DNA from: Bacteriovoracaceae bacterium UBA2394
GTDB taxonomy: Bacteria > Bdellovibrionota > UBA2394
Assembly (NCBI GenBank): GCA_002343335.1
Contig: DDSI01000194.1
Coordinates: 1-6,615, forward strand
DNA length: 6,615 nt
Direction of reading: 5' to 3'
A program made the position numbers and the translations under genes. Under the pieces are notes generated by a model. It did not search any database. It had not been told where the DNA came from and saw only the letters and a list, made by a program, of their open reading frames with translations. Shown here piece by piece: positions 1 to 6,267 of this stretch. The first letter of the stretch is position 1; each line of letters begins with the position of its first letter.

Positions 1-60
1 ATTGGGGACAGTATAAGTAATTCCCATTCTAATTTAGGAATTACTTATACTGTCCCCAAT
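1..60. repeat. Perfect 24-bp inverted repeat (REP-like palindrome / large hairpin)
   Basis: Bases 1-24 are the exact reverse complement of bases 37-60, separated by a 12-base loop (cattctaattta). The arm starts attggggacagt and ends in an AT-rich portion, so the hairpin has a GC-rich patch near its base and an AT-rich upper stem. The right arm ends on the first base of the stop codon (60-62) of the minus-strand PLP gene. Motifs of the form ttggggacag at palindromic ends resemble, from memory, intergenic palindromes linked to REP-associated tyrosine transposases (RAYT, Y1 family); that is an inference and no transposase is present here. As a transcript structure it could end or protect the 3' end of the operon message, but any U-tract would lie outside the window. 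The repeat may extend left of base 1. Confidence 0.85.
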
Positions 61-1199
61 TAATGGAGTGCCTGAATTAAGTCGTCGATGAGAACTTGCG
101 GATCTTCGAGTCCAATATAGAAACGCACTAAATTAGAGGGTCGCGTGTTCTCGCGGTGGGCGCAGGCCGGAAAGACCAACGATTCGTGCCCACCCCATGA
201 ACAGGCGATGAGAAAGCGCTTAAGAGAATTACAAAACTTTTCGACCTCAGCGGTATTCTTTACGCGAAGACTTAAGGAAAACAGACCTCCTGCCTCAGAA
301 ATATACTTTTTAGCGTGAGAACTTCCAGGAGTAGAAGATTCAAAAGGAAAATGAACAGCCTCAACTTTCGGGTGATCGCGTAGAGCATCAAGCACTTTCT
401 TTGTGGAGCTTACCGCGCGCTCCATGCGAAGAGGCAATGTTCTTAAACCTCTCAGTAAAAGAGCGGCGTCGTGCGGGGAGATAATTCCTCCGAGAGTCAT
501 AAACTCCCCCTTAAAAATCTCTCGAATCAATTGTGAGCTCCCGCAAAGTGCTCCCGCCACCACGTCCGAATGCCCACTGATATATTTGCTCGCCGAGTGG
601 GCGATAAGATCAATCCCGTGTCGATGTGGCTTCTGAAAAAGGGGTGTGGCGTACGAATTATCCAGAATCGTGACGATGCCCCTGTTCTTGGCGAGCGCTG
701 AAATGCCTTCCAAATCCTGCACTTCGAAGGTCCAACTATTGGGCGATTCCAAATAATAGAGGCGCGTTCTTTCCGTGGTGGCCGCCTCGTAAGAAGAGGC
801 ATCGACTCCCTCCACAAAAGTCACCGTCACGTTGAATCGGGCCAACAATTGCTCCATGAGCGCATGCGCCCAGCCGTAAGGATTTCGAATGCTCACAATG
901 TGATCACCCGCTTTTACTTGGGAAATAACTGCGGCACAAATCGCCGCAATCCCGCTGCCAAAGATGAGCGCCTCTTCCGTCCCTTCCAGGGCTGCGAGCT
1001 TCGACCGCAAAATGGCCACCGTGGGATTCGCCCCGCGCGTATAGATCGGCGTGTCGAACTCAGTATCAACCGCCCTTCGGAGATCCTCCACGGTCTTGAA
1101 TGCGAAATTGCTGGTTTGAATGATGGGCGGACTCACCGCTCCGAAATATTGATCTCGATCTTCCCCCAGATGATTCAGGATGTGGGAAAGATCGCTCAC
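60..1199 (-). CDS. Trans-sulfuration-family PLP-dependent enzyme (Cys/Met metabolism, cystathionine gamma-synthase-like)
   Basis: This is a 379-residue fold-type I PLP enzyme of the Cys/Met metabolism family (PF01053), near the usual 380-400 residues. Visible motifs are the N-terminal GAVSPPIIQTSNF, YTRGANPT (Tyr53/Arg55, matching the phosphate-contacting YSRxxNPT), GSG at 81-83, the cofactor Asp in LDNSYATP (Asp180), SASKYISGHSD with the presumed Schiff-base Lys205, SWGGHESL, and the carboxylate-binding Arg in LVRFYIGLED (Arg359). The frame is open to 1268, but that would overlap the upstream coding region by 68 bases. I chose GTG at 1199 because it follows the upstream stop by one base and gives a family-like N-terminus. 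I see no good Shine-Dalgarno sequence, so translational coupling is likely. The segment usually YGGT/S is YGWAHA here (Tyr108), so the substrate is uncertain: gamma-synthase, beta- or gamma-lyase and sulfhydrylase all remain possible. The protein should be cytosolic and has no obvious link to respiration. Confidence 0.88.
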   Translation of the reverse strand: MSDLSHILNHLGEDRDQYFGAVSPPIIQTSNFAFKTVEDLRRAVDTEFDTPIYTRGANPTVAILRSKLAALEGTEEALIFGSGIAAICAAVISQVKAGDHIVSIRNPYGWAHALMEQLLARFNVTVTFVEGVDASSYEAATTERTRLYYLESPNSWTFEVQDLEGISALAKNRGIVTILDNSYATPLFQKPHRHGIDLIAHSASKYISGHSDVVAGALCGSSQLIREIFKGEFMTLGGIISPHDAALLLRGLRTLPLRMERAVSSTKKVLDALRDHPKVEAVHFPFESSTPGSSHAKKYISEAGGLFSLSLRVKNTAEVEKFCNSLKRFLIACSWGGHESLVFPACAHRENTRPSNLVRFYIGLEDPQVLIDDLIQALH

Positions 1200-1200
1200 G

Positions 1201-2010
1201 CTACTTTTTGGAAGCTTCAACGTAACGATCGATCGCGAATTCGATCGGAATCGACTTCGAACTACCACCCGCCGCTAAACCGCCATCATCCTTCGAAGGA
1301 TCGAGAACGCCCACCGCCTTTAATTGATCGGCGGTCGGCGTGGCCGGTTTTTCAGCATTCAAGGTGAGCACGTAGTGCGCCAAATCAAAGCGATTGGGTA
1401 GAGGAAAATTGTCGAATGAAGGCATCGAGCCTAAACCTTTGTTCAAGGTCGTGACGATTCCCGTCACAGTCCGTCCATTTTTCCAATCCGCCGTCAGCGT
1501 AAAGTTTCGCGGCTTGGGATTGAGGCCAGCGGATGCTGGTCCATCGCCATGGCCTTCGCTTCCATGACAAGTCACGCACTGCTCTTTAAAAAGTGTAGCT
1601 CCGCGCTTCAAAGATTCTTCGGAGTCTTCCCAAAATTTTGGCTGAATCTCTTTCATCATGGTGGCCTTCAATTCCGGGCCGTGAGTTCTCCAGTCGCCGA
1701 CGCGTGTGAAAACATCGGCCGCCGTCAGCACCACGAAAACTCCAAAAAATACAAAAGACGATGCAAAGAAAGCGCGATTGTCATTGGAGTCATATTTCAT
1801 CCCCATGAAGAATAGAATGACCAACATTGCCTTAAAGCAGGCGATGAAAATCGCGATGGGCCCATTCAAATGCCCCAAATCAATTCGCGCTGTCACCACG
1901 GTGAGGACGGTCATCACGATCAGGATCAGCAAAATTTTCAGTCCCATGGCATTCGACAGAATGTGATGCTCGCCGTGCTCGTGGTCGTCATGTTGGTCGT
2001 GATGACTCAT
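1201..2010 (-). CDS. Cytochrome c oxidase subunit IV fused to a C-terminal cytochrome c domain
   Basis: This 269-residue protein has two parts. Residues 1-16 are His-rich (seven His). Three hydrophobic segments follow at about 24-42, 50-71 and 80-101, with sequence typical of bacterial oxidase subunit IV (COX4_pro type, e.g. FKAMLVILFFMGMKY). A class I cytochrome c domain spans about 133-218: the heme attachment site is Cys145-Val-Thr-Cys148-His149, then GxGDGP and LNPKPRNF, with Met196 (GLGSMPSF) as the likely sixth ligand. With the N-terminus inside and three helices, the heme domain would lie in the periplasm. Residues 220-269 form a Pro/Gly/Ser-rich tail ending in SIPIEFAIDRYVEASKK, of unknown role. 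ATG at 2010 has an AAGGA ribosome site 5 bases upstream. The gene follows coxC by 28 bases and precedes the PLP gene by one base. No single symbol fits the fusion; the N-terminal part corresponds to coxD/ctaF. The reading frame is continuous, so this is not two adjacent genes. Confidence 0.88.
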   Translation of the reverse strand: MSHHDQHDDHEHGEHHILSNAMGLKILLILIVMTVLTVVTARIDLGHLNGPIAIFIACFKAMLVILFFMGMKYDSNDNRAFFASSFVFFGVFVVLTAADVFTRVGDWRTHGPELKATMMKEIQPKFWEDSEESLKRGATLFKEQCVTCHGSEGHGDGPASAGLNPKPRNFTLTADWKNGRTVTGIVTTLNKGLGSMPSFDNFPLPNRFDLAHYVLTLNAEKPATPTADQLKAVGVLDPSKDDGGLAAGGSSKSIPIEFAIDRYVEASKK

Positions 2011-2015
2011 AGTAA

Positions 2016-2020
2016 TCCTT
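2016..2020 (-). promoter_or_regulatory. Ribosome binding site of the subunit IV-cytochrome c gene
   Basis: AAGGA on the minus strand (within GGAAGGA) lies 5 bases upstream of the ATG at 2010, inside the 28-base gap after coxC. It supports that start. Confidence 0.6.
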
Positions 2021-2038
2021 CCTTAAACCTCTCGATCC

Positions 2039-2710
2039 TCAACCCACCAAGTACAACATCGGGAAGAGAAAAATCCAAACGAGGTCGACAAAGTGCCAAT
2101 ACAATCCCGTCATTTCAACAGGCGTAAAATATTTTGGTCCGAACTCGCCCTTGTGAGCTCGCCACATAATCCAAGCGATCACACCCATTCCCCCGATGAC
2201 GTGAATTCCATGCAGACCGGTCATACAAAAATAGAGCGAGAAAAAGATCGCTGCCTTCGGAGCTTCCGCTAAAAGCTCGGGATTGGTCATAAATTTTCCG
2301 GGGAGCAAGCCGTCGTGAATCTTATGAGTATATTCAAAATATTTAACGACAAGAAATCCGGCAGCGCAGAGAAAGGTAATGGCTAAATATTTAACGATCG
2401 ATTTTTCCCCACGCTGAGATGCAGTTACCGCACGAGCCATCGTGTAGGAACTGCAGAGGAGAATGATGGTATTGAGAGCTCCCATCTTCCAATCGAGTTG
2501 TAAGGCCCCCAAATGAAAATCATGCGCATACTGGGCACGAAACATGAAATACGCTACAAACAGCGGGCTAAAAAAGAGAACTTCCTGAACCAAGAACAGC
2601 CACATCCCCTGCTTACAGGTTACAAATTCATGAAGGGCTGATCGAAAGTGATGAGCGAAATGATGCTCGCCCGGCTTTCCGTGATGATCAACTGACGATG
2701 GACTGCTCAT
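2039..2710 (-). CDS. coxC: Cytochrome c oxidase subunit III
   Basis: This 223-residue membrane protein of the heme-copper oxidase subunit III family stabilises the subunit I core and does not bind redox metals. Five hydrophobic segments are visible at about 36-57, 76-95, 105-124, 152-182 and 203-222, so it is the short form lacking the first two helices of the seven-helix mitochondrial type. Family hallmarks are QEVLFFSPLFVAYF with the conserved Glu43, KYFEY with Glu126, TGLHGIHV, and the C-terminal YWHFVDLVWIFLFPMLYL. The N-terminus is His-rich (residues 9-21). ATG at 2710 has AGGAG 6 bases upstream. The gene lies 17 bases after the coxA stop and ends 28 bases before the subunit IV fusion gene, consistent with one operon. 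Confidence 0.96.
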   Translation of the reverse strand: MSSPSSVDHHGKPGEHHFAHHFRSALHEFVTCKQGMWLFLVQEVLFFSPLFVAYFMFRAQYAHDFHLGALQLDWKMGALNTIILLCSSYTMARAVTASQRGEKSIVKYLAITFLCAAGFLVVKYFEYTHKIHDGLLPGKFMTNPELLAEAPKAAIFFSLYFCMTGLHGIHVIGGMGVIAWIMWRAHKGEFGPKYFTPVEMTGLYWHFVDLVWIFLFPMLYLVG

Positions 2711-2716
2711 TACTCT

Positions 2717-2721
2717 CTCCT
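2717..2721 (-). promoter_or_regulatory. Ribosome binding site of coxC
   Basis: AGGAG on the minus strand, 6 bases before the coxC ATG, sits in the 17-base gap after the coxA stop. It is a strong match that fixes the start. Confidence 0.7.
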
Positions 2722-2727
2722 CGCCGA

Positions 2728-4332
2728 CTATGCGGCCACCTTGTCATAATCATACGGACCATGCGTCACGACAGGATCCACTAAAAAGTTTTCTGTCGGA
2801 GGTGGGGAAGATGTTTGCCACTCCAGACCCAGTGCTTGCCAAGGATTGTCCGAGGCTTTGCGCCCGCCCACTAACGACGCCATTAAATAAATGGCCGAAA
2901 TTACAAAACCCACGCCGATCATCCAAGAACCCACCGTAGAAACTTGATTCCAGATCGTAAACTCCGCCACATAGTCGTAATAGCGGCGAGGCATTCCCTG
3001 CGAGCCCGCAATGAACTGAGGAAAGAAGGTGACGTTGAATCCCATGAAAACAAAGAACCATGCCAGCTTGGCAGCACCTTCGCTGTACATCTTTCCAAAC
3101 ATCTTCGGCCACCAATAGTGTATGCCGGCCATGAATCCCATGAGAGTTCCACCCACCATCACGTAGTGGAAATGCGCCACGACAAAGTACGTGTCGTGTA
3201 AATGGATATCCGCTGCCATGGTCGCAAGAACGACTCCCGTCAATCCGCCAATCAAGAACACAAATAAGAACGCGTACGCATAAAGCATCGGTGCTTGAAA
3301 TCTCAGCGTCCCTTTATACATGGTCGCTAGCCATGAAAACATTTTGATGCCCGTGGGAATTGCTACAAACATCGTGATCAAAGAGAAGATGAATCCAGCC
3401 GTCGCGGATTGACCGCTCGTAAACATGTGGTGACCCCAAACAATGAAAGCAACCGCGGCGATTCCAAACACGGCGAGCGCCATCGCTTTGTAACCGAAGA
3501 TGGGTTTTTGCGAGAAAACCGGAATGACTTCATTGATCACACCCATCGCCGGAAGAACCATGATGTACACCGCGGGGTGGGAGTAGAACCAAAAGAAGTG
3601 TTGGAACAAGACCGGATCGCCGCCGAGAGCGGGATCGAAAATACCAATATTGAAAACGCGTTCCATGGCCATCAAGCAGAGCGTGAGCGCAAGAACCGGA
3701 GTCGCAAGCAGTTGCAACAAACTGGTGGCATAAAGTGCCCAGCACATGAGCGGCAACTTCGTCCAACCTTGTCCGGGAGCCCGAAGTTTATGAATGGTGG
3801 TGATGAAATTGAGTCCGGTGAGGATCGAAGAAAATCCCATCACGAATGCGGCCATCACCATCATCGCGGCGGCCGATCCGGTCTTGGTGGAATAAGGCGT
3901 ATAAAAAGTCCAACCGGTGTCGACGCCCTTAAAGAACAGCGTGCCCACGCCGAGCAATGCGCCGGCCATGAAAATGTAATACGACAATAGATTCAACCTC
4001 GGAAAGGCCACGTCCTTTGCGCCGAGCATGAGAGGCAACACGAAGTTTCCGATCGCCGCAGGAATCATTGGAATGATGACCATGAAAACCATCATCGTGC
4101 CATGGTAGGTAAATGCTTTGTTATAGGTATCTGCGGACATGACCGTTTGACCCGGAGACCAAAGCTCTAGTCGCACTAAAAGAGCGAAGATCCCACCCAC
4201 CAAAAAGAAAAATAAGACGGATACCAAATAGAGCAGGCCGATTCGTTTGTGATCGAGCGTATAAATCCAAGACCCGATTCCCTTGGGATCCGTGAGATAA
4301 TTTTTTCCTGCAACCGCAGTAGTAGAAGACAT
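2728..4332 (-). CDS. coxA: Cytochrome c oxidase subunit I, A2-type heme-copper oxidase
   Basis: This 534-residue catalytic subunit reduces O2 to water at the heme a3-CuB centre and pumps protons across the inner membrane. All six metal-ligand histidines are visible: His77 (heme a, FTYHGTMMVF), His252 (CuB), His301-His302 (CuB, WGHHMF), His387 (heme a3) and His389 (heme a, VVAHFHYV). Tyr256 is the likely His-Tyr crosslink partner. The D-channel residues Asp107, Asn96 and Asn114 and the K-channel Lys330 (PTGIKMFSW) are present. The helix VI motif is YSHPAVY (250-256), so the usual pumping Glu (GHPEVY) is absent; YSHPxV is the established signature of A2-type oxidases such as Rhodothermus marinus caa3. 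Length is normal for the family. ATG at 4332 has GAGG 8 bases upstream, and that site overlaps the coxB stop. The gene sits between coxB (10-base gap) and coxC (17-base gap). Confidence 0.98.
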   Translation of the reverse strand: MSSTTAVAGKNYLTDPKGIGSWIYTLDHKRIGLLYLVSVLFFFLVGGIFALLVRLELWSPGQTVMSADTYNKAFTYHGTMMVFMVIIPMIPAAIGNFVLPLMLGAKDVAFPRLNLLSYYIFMAGALLGVGTLFFKGVDTGWTFYTPYSTKTGSAAAMMVMAAFVMGFSSILTGLNFITTIHKLRAPGQGWTKLPLMCWALYATSLLQLLATPVLALTLCLMAMERVFNIGIFDPALGGDPVLFQHFFWFYSHPAVYIMVLPAMGVINEVIPVFSQKPIFGYKAMALAVFGIAAVAFIVWGHHMFTSGQSATAGFIFSLITMFVAIPTGIKMFSWLATMYKGTLRFQAPMLYAYAFLFVFLIGGLTGVVLATMAADIHLHDTYFVVAHFHYVMVGGTLMGFMAGIHYWWPKMFGKMYSEGAAKLAWFFVFMGFNVTFFPQFIAGSQGMPRRYYDYVAEFTIWNQVSTVGSWMIGVGFVISAIYLMASLVGGRKASDNPWQALGLEWQTSSPPPTENFLVDPVVTHGPYDYDKVAA

Positions 4333-4340
4333 AGCGCTTA

Positions 4341-4344
4341 CCTC
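4341..4344 (-). promoter_or_regulatory. coxA ribosome binding site overlapping the coxB stop codon
   Basis: GAGG on the minus strand shares two bases with the TGA stop of coxB (4343-4345) and lies 8 bases before the coxA ATG. Ribosomes finishing coxB would clear or reuse this site, which suggests coupled synthesis of the two subunits. Confidence 0.6.
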
Positions 4345-5383
4345 ACTTCAATTCTTTCAAATAGGAAACCAAAGCATTCAATTCCATATCCGTAAATTGG
4401 CCCATGTAAGGAGGCATTAAAACTCCTTCATAGCCCTTCACCACCTTTTTTTGAGGCTGAAGGATCGATTCACGAATGTAGTTCTCATCCACCAATACTT
4501 TAGAGCCGTCCGTCAGTTCCACCTCATGTCCAAACACTCCATGGAGGTCAGGTCCAATGCTTCCAGCCGCGCCGCTATGACAAGCAACGCACCCCCGTGT
4601 TTGAAACAACTTCTCGCCTTCTTTGCTCAAGCTCACGGTCCCCTGCTTGTTAGAAGCAAGCGTGGAAGTGGCATCTAAGCTCGCTGCCGTAGTAGGAAGT
4701 TGATAGCTTCCTAGTCCAATGGCCGGGGGAAGTTCTACGTCCTTGCCCCATTTCCAAAGCTTCCAATTTTCTTCATCCAGCACAACCACCTTTGCAAGCA
4801 TGGCCGAATGTCCAGTACCGCAATACTCCGTACAGAAAATCTGATGCTGTCCAACAATTTGCGCACGAAACCAAGTCGTCGTGTACATTCCGGGCACCGT
4901 ATCTTTTTTCACTCGAAAATTTGGGACAAAAAACGAATGGAGCACATCCTCACGCTTGGAGGTGAGAATAAGTTTTACCGGCTTATTCACAGGCACAAAC
5001 AATTGATTGGTCGTGATTCGACCATCGTCGTACTGAAAGCTCCATGACCAACGCTGAGCGACCACATGAACTTCCATGGCATCCGGCGGAATATCGAGCT
5101 CCATTTTTTTGTAAACGAGCCAACCCCAAACAAAAATCACCATCACAATCACCGTAGGAATGGCCGTCCAAATGACTTCAAGCGGTAGATTGTGCGAGGG
5201 ACCCGAAGCTCGACGGCCTGGCTTATCGCGATACGCAATCGCAAACCAAACCATGGGAACCACAACGATCACAAAAAACACTACACAAACGGCAAATAAG
5301 AAATACCAAAGCGCATCCCAAGCATGTGCCGCTTCGGAAGCGGCAATCGGAATAGTACCCCAAAGACCACCAGACATCGGCAT
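4343..5383 (-). CDS. coxB: Cytochrome c oxidase subunit II with C-terminal cytochrome c domain (caa3 type)
   Basis: This 346-residue subunit accepts electrons from cytochrome c and passes them through CuA to subunit I. Two membrane segments lie at about 24-50 and 68-90. The periplasmic cupredoxin domain (about 103-205) contains the aromatic RWSWSFQY patch and a full CuA set: His149, Cys184, Glu186, Cys188, His192 and Met195 (CTEYCGTGHSAM). After a Ser/Thr/Ala-rich linker, a cytochrome c domain (about 252-346) has Cys265-Val-Ala-Cys268-His269, with Met323 (VLMPPY) as the likely sixth ligand. This fused layout defines caa3-type oxidases. No lipobox is seen. ATG at 5383 shares one base with the SCO stop (TGATG). 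A second in-frame ATG at 5377 has better spacing (9 rather than 3 bases) from the AGGGAG ribosome site, so the real start could be two codons further in. Confidence 0.96.
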   Translation of the reverse strand: MPMSGGLWGTIPIAASEAAHAWDALWYFLFAVCVVFFVIVVVPMVWFAIAYRDKPGRRASGPSHNLPLEVIWTAIPTVIVMVIFVWGWLVYKKMELDIPPDAMEVHVVAQRWSWSFQYDDGRITTNQLFVPVNKPVKLILTSKREDVLHSFFVPNFRVKKDTVPGMYTTTWFRAQIVGQHQIFCTEYCGTGHSAMLAKVVVLDEENWKLWKWGKDVELPPAIGLGSYQLPTTAASLDATSTLASNKQGTVSLSKEGEKLFQTRGCVACHSGAAGSIGPDLHGVFGHEVELTDGSKVLVDENYIRESILQPQKKVVKGYEGVLMPPYMGQFTDMELNALVSYLKELK

Positions 5384-6261
5384 CAACTCCCTAGCTTTCG
5401 TTTATCCAAATAGATTCGATTTCGATGGAGCTTACGTTGACTCCACCAAAATATTCCCAGCCAAAAACTTAAAAAGAGAAGCATTACGACACCGCCGGCC
5501 TGCACTAAGCGCATGGCCATAAACGCATACCCCTTGCTTCCGGGATTGTATTGATAACAAAACATCATAAACCGCTCCATCATCGTGCCGACCTTGCCTT
5601 CGCCTGCCTCAAGGAGAGATAACTTCAAATCTCGATTTGGAAAATCAATGCCGTAGAGCACGCGAGAAATTTTTCCCGTCGGGGTAAGCACAAAAATTCC
5701 CGCCGAGTGCGCATATTCTTTTGCTGCTTCATCGTAATAAAATCCAAACCCTAATTGGGCCGCGAGTTTATCGATCTGATCTTGATTGCCCGTAAGAAAA
5801 TGCCATCCGGGAGCCGACTCAAGTCGTCCATAGGATTTCACGTAGCTTTCTTTCTTTCCAAGGGCGACGTCCGGACCTTCTTTGGGATTGATACTCACCG
5901 TCACGACGTCGAAATTTTTTCCAATCGACCAATCCAAGGAGCGAAGCGAATTGGTGAATCCATTCAATAGATAGCTGCAAAGCCCAGGGCAGGTGTAATA
6001 GATCATGGTCACGATGACGGGGCGTTGACCTTGAAAATAAGCGGAAAGCGGTTTCTCTTCACCCTGCTCATTTCGGAAAATTAAGCCTTGGATATCCACC
6101 TGAGCGCCTAGCTTTTCGGTAATTTCCGCGCGCTTCAGATCTTCAGGCATCGTGTTTGGCGTTACGTCATAACCTCTTGGCGTCGGCTTTTCATATGCCA
6201 GTGCATTTCCCGAAAGACCGAGAGCAGAGAGAAGCACAAAGTTGGCAAAAACATATCTCAT
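5383..6261 (-). CDS. SCO1/SenC-family copper chaperone with C-terminal membrane anchor
   Basis: This 292-residue thioredoxin-fold protein belongs to the SCO1/SenC/PrrC family, which delivers copper to, or keeps reduced the cysteines of, the CuA centre of subunit II. An N-terminal signal peptide is visible (about 1-22, ending NALA before YE). The copper site is Cys91-Pro-Gly-Leu-Cys95 in YYTCPGLC plus His185 in EYAHSAGIFVL, so all three ligands are kept. A hydrophobic helix at about 252-274, followed by a basic tail (SQRKLHRNR), would anchor the C-terminus with the thioredoxin domain in the periplasm; classical SCO proteins are N-terminally anchored. I prefer ATG at 6261, which gives a good signal peptide. 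A TTG at 6267, directly after the actF stop, is the alternative. The ribosome site is weak, suggesting coupling to actF. The position directly before coxB fits a dedicated CuA assembly role. Confidence 0.93.
   Translation of the reverse strand: MRYVFANFVLLSALGLSGNALAYEKPTPRGYDVTPNTMPEDLKRAEITEKLGAQVDIQGLIFRNEQGEEKPLSAYFQGQRPVIVTMIYYTCPGLCSYLLNGFTNSLRSLDWSIGKNFDVVTVSINPKEGPDVALGKKESYVKSYGRLESAPGWHFLTGNQDQIDKLAAQLGFGFYYDEAAKEYAHSAGIFVLTPTGKISRVLYGIDFPNRDLKLSLLEAGEGKVGTMMERFMMFCYQYNPGSKGYAFMAMRLVQAGGVVMLLFLSFWLGIFWWSQRKLHRNRIYLDKRKLGS
5387..5392 (-). promoter_or_regulatory. Ribosome binding site of coxB inside the SCO gene end
   Basis: AGGGAG on the minus strand lies within the last codons of the SCO gene, 3 bases before the ATG at 5383 and 9 bases before the ATG at 5377. 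It leaves the choice between these two coxB starts open. Confidence 0.5.
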
Positions 6262-6267
6262 CTTCAA

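Noticed and set aside
1..60. Simple Rho-independent terminator for the operon
   Set aside because: A terminator role is possible, but the stem is much longer and more perfect than usual and no U-tract can be seen because the window ends. I recorded it as a repeat instead.
1200..1268. Upstream extension of the PLP gene to a GTG at 1268
   Set aside because: It would overlap the subunit IV fusion gene by 68 bases and add an Arg/Ser-rich N-terminus not typical of the family. The GTG at 1199 gives a better fit.
849..1367. 172-codon plus-strand open frame
   Set aside because: It runs antisense across the PLP gene and the end of the subunit IV fusion gene. Its composition is Arg/Pro/His-rich and low in hydrophobic structure, with no recognisable motif.
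3409..3990. 193-codon plus-strand open frame
   Set aside because: It lies entirely antisense to coxA, whose metal-binding motifs are intact. Its translation is rich in His, Arg and Glu without any domain, as expected for a shadow frame.
5160..5522. 120-codon plus-strand open frame
   Set aside because: It is antisense to the coxB start and the SCO end, both well-supported genes, and has no domain signal.
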